This document shows positions 26,349-34,359 of a DNA stretch of 46,302 nt, one piece after another. The position numbers and the translations under genes are program-made. Under the pieces are notes generated by a model, which worked only from the letters and a program-made list of their open reading frames with translations, was not told where the DNA came from and made no database searches. Location: the NCBI GenBank assembly GCA_964547995.1, contig CAZJRB010000057.1, positions 1 to 46,302 on the forward strand, in the 5' to 3' direction. The DNA comes from CAZJRB01 sp964547995 (GTDB lineage Bacteria > Planctomycetota > Planctomycetia > Pirellulales > Thermoguttaceae). Position 1 is the first letter of the stretch. Every line of letters begins with the position of its first letter.

Positions 26349-27493
26349 GAAGTCTTGCTCCCCGAGAGGATTGAGACGCAGGTGTCAATCACGTGCTCGA
26401 CGTCCTCGTCGCGCATGTCCGGAAAGATCGGCAGCGAGAGAATCTCTTGGTAGGCCGCCTCTGCCACCGGGCAATCGCCTTCGGCGGTGCCGAGTCGCTC
26501 GCGATAGAAGGGATGAAGGTGAACGGGAATGTAGTGGACCCCGGCGCCGATCCCACGGCGGCGCAATACCTCGAAAACGGCGTCCCGACCGACGCCGCAC
26601 ATCCCCCGGCGGATGCGGACGACATACAGGTGGCGGCCATGGAGCACGCCGCGGCGGGTGGCCACCGGTTCGATACCCCGCATCCCGGCGAACGCTTCGT
26701 CGTAGCGGGACGCGATCTGCCGGCGACGGGTAATACCGCCGTCAAGCCGCCCAAGCTGCGTCAACCCCAAAGCGCATTGGAAATCGGTCAACCGGTAATT
26801 GTATCCCAGCTCCGTCATTTCGTAGAACCAGGAACCGTTGTTGCGGCGCTGACGGTGATCGGTCGTAAAACCGTGATTGCGGAACCTCCGCATTTGCGAG
26901 GCCGCTTCCGCGATGTCGGTTGTGACCACGCCGCCTTCGCCCGTAGTGATCGGCTTCACCGGGTGCAGGCTGAACGTGCTCAGATCGGCCAGGGAGCCGA
27001 CCGGGCGAGTGCCGTCCCTGCCGCCCAGCGCGTGGGAGGCATCGGCCACCAGCGCAACTCCGTGTTCACCGGCAACGGACCGCAATGCCGCATAATCGCA
27101 CGGCTGGCCGGCGTAATCGACGGCGATGATCGCTTTTGTCCGCGGCGAAAGCCGGGACAGCACCTGGTCGGACCCGAGCAGGAGCGTCTCCGGATCGATG
27201 TCAGCGAAGACCGGCGTTCCACCCTGAAAGACGACGCAATTGGCCGTGGCCGCAAACGTCATAGCCGGCACGATCACCTCGTCACCCGGGCCGATCCCAA
27301 GTGCGAACATCGCCGCGTGCAAGGCCGCCGTGCCGCTGCTCAGCGCAACCGCCGCCGTGGCGCCGACGTGTCGGGCGAACGCCTGCTCGAACTGCTCGAC
27401 AACCGGCCCGGTCGTCAGCCAATCGCTTTGCAAAACCTCGACGACCGCTGCAACGTCCTCTTCCGTGATTGATTGCCGGCTGTATGAAAGCAT
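26345..27493 (-). CDS. pseC: UDP-4-amino-4,6-dideoxy-N-acetyl-L-altrosamine transaminase
   Basis: The protein has 382 residues from the ATG at 27493, with GAGGG upstream. It is a DegT/DnrJ/EryC1 aminotransferase: LSSGTAALHAAMFALGIGPGDEVIVP, then DASHALGG, and the PLP lysine K180 in SLHPVKPITTGEGG. The start, SYSRQSITEEDVAAVVEVL and DWLTTGP, is typical of PseC. It adds the 4-amino group to the keto sugar made by PseB. It follows pseB after 96 bases that contain a strong hairpin, and it is coupled to pseF. Confidence 0.92.
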   Translation of the reverse strand: MLSYSRQSITEEDVAAVVEVLQSDWLTTGPVVEQFEQAFARHVGATAAVALSSGTAALHAAMFALGIGPGDEVIVPAMTFAATANCVVFQGGTPVFADIDPETLLLGSDQVLSRLSPRTKAIIAVDYAGQPCDYAALRSVAGEHGVALVADASHALGGRDGTRPVGSLADLSTFSLHPVKPITTGEGGVVTTDIAEAASQMRRFRNHGFTTDHRQRRNNGSWFYEMTELGYNYRLTDFQCALGLTQLGRLDGGITRRRQIASRYDEAFAGMRGIEPVATRRGVLHGRHLYVVRIRRGMCGVGRDAVFEVLRRRGIGAGVHYIPVHLHPFYRERLGTAEGDCPVAEAAYQEILSLPIFPDMRDEDVEHVIDTCVSILSGSKTS

Positions 27494-27507
27494 CTATGGA
27501 CCCTCAA

Positions 27508-27528
27508 CCCCCGCACGCAGTGCGGGGG
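27508..27528. other. Strong GC hairpin between pseB and pseC
   Basis: CCCCCGCAC (27508-27516), a GCA loop and GTGCGGGGG (27520-27528) form a perfect 9-pair stem. On the plus strand it is followed by CTTTT, like an intrinsic terminator facing the operon. On the transcribed strand there is no T-run, and it lies 15 bases before the pseC start codon, next to its ribosome site. It may limit read-through or processing between pseB and pseC, or be a small repeat. Confidence 0.6.
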
Positions 27529-27589
27529 CTTTTCAAACACACCCATATAACATCCTTGCTACCCGCTATCCACAATCCACTCAGCAGCT

Positions 27590-28594
27590 TCACGCAACGT
27601 CGCGGACCCCCATCAGCCCCAGCATCCGCCGCAGTTGCTCCACGGTCAGCCACTCGTTGTTCGTATTGCTGTTATAGCAGAAGCCGTCCCGGCACGGCAC
27701 GCCGCCCTCAGGATCCGATCCTCGCTGGAACATGAGCACCTCCGGATCGGGAAGAATAGCGTAGTAGTCGTCATACTCGAGCGTGTGCCGCGCGTCATCC
27801 TCGGAAATCATCGTCTCGTGCAGCTTCTCACCCGGCCGAATGCCAACGGTTTCCGTCCGGCATTCCGGGGCAACCGCCCGGGCAAGGTCGCGTATGTTCA
27901 TGCTGGGTAGCTTCGGTACGAAGATTTCGCCTCCGCGCATCCGGGCAAGACTCGCCAACACGAACTCGACACCCTGCTGAAGCGTGATCCAAAATCGCGT
28001 CATCCGCGGGTCGGTGATCGACAGAACACCACGTTTGCGCATCTTCAAGAAAACGGGTACGACGCTTCCACGGCTCCCCACGACATTGCCGTAGCGGACG
28101 GCGGCGAACCGGGCCGGATGTCCGCCCGCATAGTTGTTCGCGCTGATCAACAGCTTGTCGCTACAAAGCTTGGTGGCGCCGTACAGATTGACCGGGTTGG
28201 CGGCCTTGTCGGTGCTCAGTGCAATCACCCGTTGAACCCCGCGGTCGATGGCGGCCTCAACGACGTTCGCCATGCCGAGAATATTCGTCTTGATGGCCTC
28301 CAGGGGATTGTACTCGCAGAGGGGCACATGCTTCAGGGCCGCGGCATGGACCACCACATCGACACCGTCCAACGCACGGTAAAGCCGCTCGCGATCGCGG
28401 ACGTCGCCGATGAAATAGCGAAGACACGGGTATTGCCTGGGGCTGAACCGCTCGGCCATCTCATGCTGCTTGAGTTCGTCGCGGCTGAAGACAATCAGCC
28501 GTCGCGGTCGGCAGTTCTCCAGAACGGTTTCGACGAATTCTCGGCCGAACGATCCCGTTCCGCCCGTGATCAGTACCGATTTGCCGCCAAGCAT
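27590..28594 (-). CDS. pseB: UDP-GlcNAc 4,6-dehydratase (inverting), first pseudaminate enzyme
   Basis: The protein has 334 residues from the ATG at 28594, with AAGGGAAG upstream; this start aligns with the family (MLGGKSVLITGGTGSFGREF). The NAD loop GGTGSFG is at 11-17. STDKAANPVNLYGATK holds T128, D129, K130, Y138 and K142, the catalytic set of PseB-type dehydratases. It converts UDP-GlcNAc to the 4-keto-6-deoxy-L-sugar with C5 inversion. It heads the pse operon behind a good sigma70-like promoter. The C-terminal GFCYNSNTNNEWLTVEQLR is also typical of PseB. Confidence 0.93.
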   Translation of the reverse strand: MLGGKSVLITGGTGSFGREFVETVLENCRPRRLIVFSRDELKQHEMAERFSPRQYPCLRYFIGDVRDRERLYRALDGVDVVVHAAALKHVPLCEYNPLEAIKTNILGMANVVEAAIDRGVQRVIALSTDKAANPVNLYGATKLCSDKLLISANNYAGGHPARFAAVRYGNVVGSRGSVVPVFLKMRKRGVLSITDPRMTRFWITLQQGVEFVLASLARMRGGEIFVPKLPSMNIRDLARAVAPECRTETVGIRPGEKLHETMISEDDARHTLEYDDYYAILPDPEVLMFQRGSDPEGGVPCRDGFCYNSNTNNEWLTVEQLRRMLGLMGVRDVA

Positions 28595-28638
28595 CGATGG
28601 ACTTCCCTTTCCCCTGCGAACGTGCCGGATGTCGCGAT

Positions 28639-28668
28639 ATGGTATGCTGCAGCGACGGTTGGTGTCAA
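28639..28668 (-). promoter_or_regulatory. Candidate sigma70-like promoter of the pse operon
   Basis: On the minus strand a perfect TTGACA (28663-28668), 18 bases, then TACCAT (28639-28644), about 45 bases before the pseB start codon. The leader would be short. It points away from a matching promoter at 28807-28836. Confidence 0.6.
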
Positions 28669-28806
28669 ACCCGAGTTGACGCGTGGTACAGGGACAATAC
28701 GCGGAGATGTTTGACTGGGAAAAATAGGGAGGGAGGGAAGAGGCTGGCCTGGAAGCAGACCGCCTGTTGCATGGTGAATTCGTCGGCCAAGCCAGGAAAT
28801 GTGGCG

Positions 28807-28836
28807 TTGACACTGCGTCGGAAAGGGCGGTACTAT
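28807..28836 (+). promoter_or_regulatory. Candidate sigma70-like promoter of the ATP-grasp/methyltransferase operon
   Basis: A perfect TTGACA (28807-28812), 18 bases, then TACTAT (28831-28836). It lies 88 bases before a possible 49-codon gene and about 270 before the ATP-grasp gene. It has the same -35, spacer length and -10 pattern as the promoter facing pseB. Confidence 0.55.
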
Positions 28837-28924
28837 TCTACCGCTTTTTTCAGAGAATCACGAATTGCCAACACCATCCGACTGTTACTGGCGCATCGAA
28901 TCAAAGACTCCGGAGGCAAAGTCA

Positions 28925-29074
28925 ATGAGAACATCCCAATTCCTGAACGCTCTTTGCGAGGCGATTCTATACGGTGCGGCGCAAAGTCCCTTTTTCCGGA
29001 CGACGATAGGAAGACGAATCCGGATACCGCTCGATCTGCAACTGCGCGTGTCGCCAAGTCGCCCGGCCGGTTAG
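28925..29074 (+). CDS. Possible small protein, 49 residues, unknown
   Basis: An ATG at 28925 follows GGAGG at a good distance and opens 49 codons (start MRTSQFLNALCEAILYGAAQ, stop at 29074). The first half is hydrophobic or amphipathic; the second half is basic (RTTIGRRIRIP). It lies between a promoter candidate and the ATP-grasp gene, which starts 30 bases later, so it could be a leader peptide or small partner. I recognise no family, and a chance frame cannot be excluded. Confidence 0.35.
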   Translation: MRTSQFLNALCEAILYGAAQSPFFRTTIGRRIRIPLDLQLRVSPSRPAG

Positions 29075-29104
29075 GCCAGCGTGAGACATGTCGGAGAAAT
29101 ACGG

Positions 29105-30394
29105 ATGACGAAAGCGCGAAACGTTCTGGTGTTTCCTTGCGGGTCGGAAATTGGGCTGGAGATATTCCGATCTTTGTCCGGTTCGATGCACGTGAACCTG
29201 TGTGGCGGGTCCAGTGTTTCATCTAATCACGGGAAGTACTTGTACTCCGACTATATTGACGGCCTGCCGCACATTGACGATCCGCAGTTTTTCCCGGCGA
29301 TCAATCATGTGATTGACAAACGACAAATTGATTTTCTTTTTCCCGCACATGACAGCGTTGTCCTGAGTTGTGGTGTCAACAGCAGCCGGTTGCACTGCAA
29401 CGTCATTGGGTCTCCCGCAGATACATGCCGCATTTGTCGCGCGAAAAGCCGTACGTACGAGCACCTCCGCTCTGTGGTTCGGGTGCCGGCGCTCTACCAT
29501 CGGTTGGACAAGGCATCTCGCTGGCCGGTCTTCCTTAAGCCGGATGTCGGCCAGGGGTCTCGGGGAACGCATTTGGCTCGCTGTGCCGACGAAGCAGCAT
29601 TCTACCTGAAACAGGATCCTTCGCTCTTGGCAATGGAGTACTTGCCCGGAAGCGAATATACGATCGACTGTTTCACCGATCGCCACGGGCAACTTCGTTT
29701 TGCGGGCCCGCGCGCGAGAGTTCGCGTACAGAACGGCATCAGCGTTCACGCCCGCCCCGTTGAAGATGGCGATTTTCAGGAAATGGCAGCGGCAATCAAT
29801 CGTGCCCTCGAATTTCGCGGCGCATGGTTCTTCCAAGTCAAGCGAGACGGCATCGGCAATCCGGTTCTCATGGAGGTTGCGCCACGCGTTGCGGGCACCA
29901 TGGGGTTCTATCGCAACCTGGGAATCAATCTCCCCTTACTCAGCGTGTTTGATGCAATGGATTCGGAAGTGGAAATCCTCCCCAATACGTACCATTTGGA
30001 GATGGATCGCGCCCTCGGCAACCGTTTCAAGACAAACATCACCTACAAATACCTTTATATCGACTTGGATGACTGCCTGCTTCGCGGTGACAAGGTCAAT
30101 ACACAAGCTATCGCGTTGCTTTACCATTGCTTGAACAATGACATTAAGGTCCGCCTGCTTACCCGCCACGCCGGTTCGCTGGACGAAACACTCGAGCGCA
30201 AGCGTCTTGCGGGGCTTTTCGACGAGGTGATTCAACTGAAGGACGGAGAACCAAAATCGAAGCACGTTGAACACACCAATGCGGTGTTTGTTGACGATTC
30301 CTTTGCCGAGAGGGCAGAAGTTCATCGTGTGTGCGATATCCCGGTCTTTGCCCCGGATGCCCTGGAATGTCTGCTGAGCAGCTACGCTGCCTAG
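29105..30394 (+). CDS. ATP-grasp enzyme fused to a HAD phosphatase-like domain
   Basis: The protein has 429 residues from the ATG at 29105, with GGAGA upstream. Residues 1-305 are a carbamoyl-phosphate-synthase-like ATP-grasp: a pre-ATP region (VLVFPCGSEIGLEIF), the phosphate loop FLKPDVGQGSRG, then LMEVAPRVAGTMGFYRN, where the second metal site reads E-V-A-P-R. Residues 318-429 are a HAD domain: YLYIDLDDCLLRGD (motif I, DxD), LLTRHAG (motif II), a lysine near KSK, and VFVDDSFAER (motif IV). ATP-grasp enzymes join a carboxylate to an amine, thiol or hydroxyl by an acyl-phosphate. The HAD part could be a phosphatase or a regulatory relic. Two methyltransferase genes follow. Together they suggest modification of a sugar or small molecule, perhaps the pseudaminic acid made next door. 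The substrate is unknown. Confidence 0.85.
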   Translation: MTKARNVLVFPCGSEIGLEIFRSLSGSMHVNLCGGSSVSSNHGKYLYSDYIDGLPHIDDPQFFPAINHVIDKRQIDFLFPAHDSVVLSCGVNSSRLHCNVIGSPADTCRICRAKSRTYEHLRSVVRVPALYHRLDKASRWPVFLKPDVGQGSRGTHLARCADEAAFYLKQDPSLLAMEYLPGSEYTIDCFTDRHGQLRFAGPRARVRVQNGISVHARPVEDGDFQEMAAAINRALEFRGAWFFQVKRDGIGNPVLMEVAPRVAGTMGFYRNLGINLPLLSVFDAMDSEVEILPNTYHLEMDRALGNRFKTNITYKYLYIDLDDCLLRGDKVNTQAIALLYHCLNNDIKVRLLTRHAGSLDETLERKRLAGLFDEVIQLKDGEPKSKHVEHTNAVFVDDSFAERAEVHRVCDIPVFAPDALECLLSSYAA

Positions 30395-30446
30395 GTAATC
30401 GTTATCGAACATTGCGACGCGTGCCGTTGCAATAAGGAGGTTCGTA

Positions 30447-31016
30447 ATGTCGGGAGAACGCGTTGAAGTCAGCCAGCGGGACAAGGACTATCTACAGATC
30501 ATTCGGAGGGAAGTTCGCGATTTTACGAAGCAAATGGCGGTGCAATACATCAACAAATCCAAAGGGAAGGTGCTCGACGTAGCACCACAGGATCACGAGG
30601 GGGTGCTCCCTTACGTTGTCGACGGCGTCACCGTGGAAACACTCGACATCGACCCGGAGTCCGGGGCAACACATATCGGGGATCTGTGTCAACTGGACGG
30701 TGTTCTCCCGAGTCAATCGTATGACTACATTGTCTGCACCGAAGTGCTCGAGCACACATTGCAGCCGTTTGCTGCCGTGCAGGAGATGTACCGTCTCCTC
30801 AGGCCGGAGGGGATGCTGTTTCTGACCACGCCGTTCAACTTTCGAATCCACGGTCCCCTTCCGGATTGTTGGCGTTTCACAGAACACGGGCTGCGGGCAC
30901 TGCTGAAAGACTTCACGCTCTTGGAACTCCGCGGCATAGAAACGCCGGAGCGTGCACTGATGCCGATCCACCATTCGGTTATTGCGAAGAAAGACGAAGG
31001 GGAAACCGATTCATGA
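30447..31016 (+). CDS. SAM-dependent methyltransferase (class I)
   Basis: The protein has 189 residues behind an excellent ribosome site (AAGGAGG at the right distance). The SAM-binding motif is worn (VLDVAPQDHEG in place of the usual Gly-rich loop), but LDIDP, CTEVLEH and LRPEGMLFLTTPF are clear. It is the Methyltransf_11/23 type seen in glycan clusters. The C-terminal FRIHGPLPDCWRFTEHGL is common in methyltransferases of surface-polysaccharide loci. It overlaps the next gene by four bases (ATGA), so the two act together. Substrate unknown; O- or N-methylation of a sugar is a reasonable guess. Confidence 0.85.
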   Translation: MSGERVEVSQRDKDYLQIIRREVRDFTKQMAVQYINKSKGKVLDVAPQDHEGVLPYVVDGVTVETLDIDPESGATHIGDLCQLDGVLPSQSYDYIVCTEVLEHTLQPFAAVQEMYRLLRPEGMLFLTTPFNFRIHGPLPDCWRFTEHGLRALLKDFTLLELRGIETPERALMPIHHSVIAKKDEGETDS

Positions 31017-31834
31017 AGTGTATGGTCTGTGGCGGAAACCTTGCTTCGTATTTCTCGAAGGATTTCGCCGGCTGGTGCGGGCTCGGCCTGGTCCACTATC
31101 AGCGGTGCGGCTTCTGCGGACTGACAGTCTCCAAAACGCATGTCGAAATGCCAAACGAGGAATGGGCAACTGTGAATCACAAATACCATTCCTCCTATCA
31201 TGGAACGGGCACTACCCCAGACGACCCCCACTGGCTGTCTCGACTACGGGCGCAGTACGACAACATCAAGCTTCTGGCCGCCGAGGGACTCCTACCGCGT
31301 CACGCGTCGTGGATCGACTACGGTTGCGGGGACGGCAAACTCGCCGACATGCTCGGCCGCAGCGGGTTGCCCGTGATGAAGTATGATAAGTACCCGAGTG
31401 CCGGAGCCGGCGACTACGTTGGCGACGAGGCTCTGTGCAAGCAGTATGCGGTCGTGCTGAACACCTCGGTATTCGAGCACGTACGCTCGATCGCTGAACT
31501 CGATGAGATCGCCGGCCTTGTCGACTCGCGTGGTGTCTTTGCCCTGCACACGCTGGTATGTGAAGAGGTGCCGTGTGACCCGGATTGGTTCTACCTCCTT
31601 CCAGTGCACTCGGCTTTCTTTACAAACCGGAGCATGCAGTTGCTGTTCGAGAGGTGGGAATTCAAGGCATCCCTGTATCACGTACCTTCGCAGATGTGGT
31701 TTGCGTACCGGGATGAGGCCAAAGCGGTGGCGGAATTCGTAGCACGGCAACACTCCGGCGGCAGCGACGACTTCCACTATAAACGAGGATTCGTCGACTA
31801 TTGGAAATGCGAACCTCGGCGGACATCAAACTAA
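31013..31834 (+). CDS. Zinc-ribbon methyltransferase-like protein
   Basis: The protein has 273 residues from the ATG at 31013, coupled to the upstream gene. The start is a small metal-binding module with C3, C6, C32 and C35 (MKCMVCGG and RCGFCG). A class I methyltransferase core follows: WIDYGCGDGKLADML for SAM, YDKYPSAG, and LNTSVFEHVRS. Similar Cys-rich starts occur in sugar C-methyltransferases and in polysaccharide-locus methyltransferases. It is the last gene of the plus-strand operon, 138 bases before the convergent epimerase gene. Substrate unknown. Confidence 0.82.
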   Translation: MKCMVCGGNLASYFSKDFAGWCGLGLVHYQRCGFCGLTVSKTHVEMPNEEWATVNHKYHSSYHGTGTTPDDPHWLSRLRAQYDNIKLLAAEGLLPRHASWIDYGCGDGKLADMLGRSGLPVMKYDKYPSAGAGDYVGDEALCKQYAVVLNTSVFEHVRSIAELDEIAGLVDSRGVFALHTLVCEEVPCDPDWFYLLPVHSAFFTNRSMQLLFERWEFKASLYHVPSQMWFAYRDEAKAVAEFVARQHSGGSDDFHYKRGFVDYWKCEPRRTSN

Positions 31835-31972
31835 CGGATTCCTCTTCTCTGTTACCGGTTTTGTCGAGGATGTCAAGCGGGGGGTGAAGGTTTCCGTCAG
31901 TTGGCGGGCCGCTTCGGCAATCGACGCGCGTAAGGGGCGCAAAGTGTAATCCTGCAACAACTTCCAGCCGGG

Positions 31973-32446
31973 TCAATCGAGCCGGTAAGGGCTGTCTGCA
32001 AGGTTCTCGTAGCGTATTTCGTCCACCGGCTCCTTGCGGTGACGGCCTGCGTAAAGGCGGTTCGAGCAATTGATCGTCATGCCCGCAACGTCGCTGATAT
32101 TCTTGTACGCGTGGACGACGCCCGGCGGGACCAGGATCGACCGACGGGAGGATTCCCCCACGACAAGCGTCTGTCGATACGCGAACGTGGGAGAGTCGCG
32201 ACGATTGTCCCATAAGTAGATTTTGAAATCCCCCGGCCCGAGGAAGGCGAACAAATCGGACTGCTCGCGGTGTTCGTGCGGCCCGCGGGCGGCGCCGGGG
32301 AGTGTCTGGCTGATGTACGCCATGCACGGGAGGTTGCTCGGCGGCAGTTCGTCTTCGCGGTAGATTTCAATGAGCCAACCCCTCGCGTCTTCAAATTGCT
32401 GAAGAGATTTGATGACCACGCCGTCAATCGTTCCTGGCTGAAACAT
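31973..32446 (-). CDS. RmlC-like dTDP-4-keto-sugar epimerase family protein
   Basis: The protein has 157 residues, short compared with RmlC (about 180). It is a cupin of the dTDP-4-dehydrorhamnose 3,5-epimerase family: FEDARGWLIEIYR, ARGPHEHREQSDLFAFLGPG, SILVPPGVVHAYKN and NCSNRLYAGRHRKE. The catalytic histidine region reads GPHEH rather than the RGLH of classic RmlC, so it may be an isomerase or 3-epimerase of a related dTDP-keto sugar. It starts 14 bases after the thymidylyltransferase gene, which supports a dTDP-sugar substrate. No RmlB or RmlD is in the window. Confidence 0.8.
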   Translation of the reverse strand: MFQPGTIDGVVIKSLQQFEDARGWLIEIYREDELPPSNLPCMAYISQTLPGAARGPHEHREQSDLFAFLGPGDFKIYLWDNRRDSPTFAYRQTLVVGESSRRSILVPPGVVHAYKNISDVAGMTINCSNRLYAGRHRKEPVDEIRYENLADSPYRLD

Positions 32447-32460
32447 GGCTCTTCCGAAAC

Positions 32461-33363
32461 CTAGGGTGCGGTGCCACTCGGCATGGTCAGAAGATCGAAC
32501 AGGTATTGCCCGTAGCTATCGCCCAGTCGGCGGGCGAGCGCTTCGAGTTGCCCGGTGGTGATGAATCCTTTGCGCCAGGCGACTTCTTCGATGCAGGCGA
32601 TCTTCATACCCTGGCGTTGTTCGATCATTTCGACGAAATTGGCGGCCTGCAAGAGCGATGTGTGTGTGCCGGTGTCGAGCCAGGCGAAGCCGCGGCCAAG
32701 GATTTCCACCCGTAGCTGCCCCCGTTCCAGGTACGCCCGGTTGACGTCGGTGATCTCCAGTTCGCCGCGCGTGGACGGGCGAATGCTCCCGGCTATGTCG
32801 ACCACCCGGTTGTCGTAGAAGTAGAGGCCGGTAACGGCATATCCGGATTTCGGTTGTGCCGGTTTTTCCTCGATGGAAACGGCCCTCCCGTCGGCGTCCA
32901 TCTCCACCACGCCATAGCGTTCGGGATCCTTGACGACATAGCCGAAGATGGTAGCGCCGGACGCCCGGGCGGCCACCGCTGCCAGCCGGCTCTGGAAATT
33001 CTGGCCGTAGAAGATGTTGTCGCCGAGAATCAGTGCAACGTGATCGGGGCCGATGAATTCGCGGCCGATCAGGAATGCCTGCGCCAACCCCTCCGGCTTG
33101 GGCTGGACGGCGTACCGAATGGAGATTCCGATTTGGCTCCCATCCCCGAGCAAACGCTCGAAGGAGCCGATGTCCTCGGGCGTAGAAATCAAGAGAACCT
33201 CGCGGATGCCGGCAAGCATCAGCGTGGAGAGCGGATAGTAGATCATCGGCTTGTCGTAGACAGGCAACAACTGCTTGCTCAGCGCCCGGGTCACCGGGTA
33301 AAGCCGCGTACCCGCCCCTCCGGCAAGAATGATCCCCTTTTTGCAAAACGCCGTATCAGCCAT
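32461..33363 (-). CDS. rfbA: Glucose-1-phosphate thymidylyltransferase
   Basis: The protein has 300 residues. It has the nucleotidyltransferase loop GIILAGGAGTRLYPVTRALSK, PVYDKPMIYYPLSTLMLAGI, ALILGDNIFYGQNF, VSIEEKPAQPKSGYAVTGLY, and the late FAWLDTGTHTSL. It is the normal length for RmlA/RfbA. It makes dTDP-glucose from dTTP and glucose-1-phosphate, the first step to dTDP-rhamnose and other deoxysugars. It lies between the TIM-barrel gene (6 bases upstream) and the epimerase (14 bases downstream) in one probable operon. Confidence 0.93.
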   Translation of the reverse strand: MADTAFCKKGIILAGGAGTRLYPVTRALSKQLLPVYDKPMIYYPLSTLMLAGIREVLLISTPEDIGSFERLLGDGSQIGISIRYAVQPKPEGLAQAFLIGREFIGPDHVALILGDNIFYGQNFQSRLAAVAARASGATIFGYVVKDPERYGVVEMDADGRAVSIEEKPAQPKSGYAVTGLYFYDNRVVDIAGSIRPSTRGELEITDVNRAYLERGQLRVEILGRGFAWLDTGTHTSLLQAANFVEMIEQRQGMKIACIEEVAWRKGFITTGQLEALARRLGDSYGQYLFDLLTMPSGTAP

Positions 33364-33369
33364 GGGTTA

Positions 33370-34263
33370 TCAACCTTGGGCTTTCGCCACCATCTCTTGG
33401 AAAACTTCGCGTTGTTGGTTCAGTGCCGCGATGCGGTCTTTCGGCCGGGTGCGGCATTCCAGCAGAATCCAGCCGTCGTAGTCCATCTTCACGAACAGGC
33501 CGATCAGCTCCTGATAGGGATACTTCCCGATGTTCAGCTCGCGGACGTGTGCGGTGTCGCCGAAACGGTCTTGGACCAGGTTGAAGTTGTACTCGAGCCC
33601 CTTGCCGGCAAGGTCCTGGCTGTTCGAGTTCCAGCATACGCCGACGTTCGGGTCGTCAGCCACGTCCATAATTGCCTTGATGGTGGGCAACTCACAGCAG
33701 GAGCCGTGGACCTCCAGCCGGATTTCCTGACCGAGGTCGCCGGCGAAATTGCCGACGGTGTTGAGCGACTTACCGATCTGCTCGATGGTCTTCTCGCGCG
33801 GCACGTTCTTGTGGAAGCTGTTCGGTTTGACCTTCACGCCGCTGCCGCCGCAATCGTGGCTGAGCTTGACGAAGGCCTTGGTCGCCTCGATGGCCGCTTC
33901 GAGTTTTTGGGGATCGGGGTCGTCGAACCGTTCGTTGCTGCCCGGGCCGACGAACACGACCGGGCTGTCGTCGAACCGACTCTTCACTTCCTTGCGCCGT
34001 TCGGCGTTGAGGCTCGGCTCAACGCCGTGGCGGTGGGTCGTTCGCGTCTCGACGCCGAGGACCTGCGACTTCTCGCAATTGGCAATCAACGCCGGCAGGT
34101 CCCAGTCCTGTCCCCAGAGATAGGTGACCAGGCCGAGTTTCATTTTCGAGCCCGGCTTGTCGGCGGCCATCGCCAAGGAGCGTCCAAGCGGACCGGCGGC
34201 CATCGCGGCGGCGCCGAGCGCGATCGATTGTTGCAGAAAATCGCGGCGTGTAGAGCAGGTCAT
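33370..34263 (-). CDS. TIM-barrel sugar isomerase/epimerase, Tat-exported
   Basis: The protein has 297 residues from the ATG at 34263. It starts with a twin-arginine signal (STRRDFLQQSIALGAAAMA), cut near AMAADK. The mature part is a xylose-isomerase-like TIM barrel: MKLGLVTYLWGQDWDLPALI, ECRTRP near the end, and acidic residues in LRLEVHG-like contexts for metal binding. This large planctomycete group has few tested members; many act on free sugars outside the cytoplasm. It is upstream of rfbA with 6 bases between, which may be shared transcription rather than shared chemistry. A TATAAT lies at 34312-34317 on the minus strand with no clear -35. Confidence 0.8.
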   Translation of the reverse strand: MTCSTRRDFLQQSIALGAAAMAAGPLGRSLAMAADKPGSKMKLGLVTYLWGQDWDLPALIANCEKSQVLGVETRTTHRHGVEPSLNAERRKEVKSRFDDSPVVFVGPGSNERFDDPDPQKLEAAIEATKAFVKLSHDCGGSGVKVKPNSFHKNVPREKTIEQIGKSLNTVGNFAGDLGQEIRLEVHGSCCELPTIKAIMDVADDPNVGVCWNSNSQDLAGKGLEYNFNLVQDRFGDTAHVRELNIGKYPYQELIGLFVKMDYDGWILLECRTRPKDRIAALNQQREVFQEMVAKAQG

Positions 34264-34359
34264 GGTCGGAGCCCTCGGGGTTGACGGTTGTCCGGACGCC
34301 TCATGCTCCGTATTATACAGAGAGGCATCGTCACTTGACAACCGCTCCGGTTCCTTTCC

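Noticed and set aside
32854..34284. A 476-codon plus-strand frame
   Set aside because: It runs opposite two good genes (rfbA and the TIM-barrel gene) and crosses the gap between them; no domain is seen.
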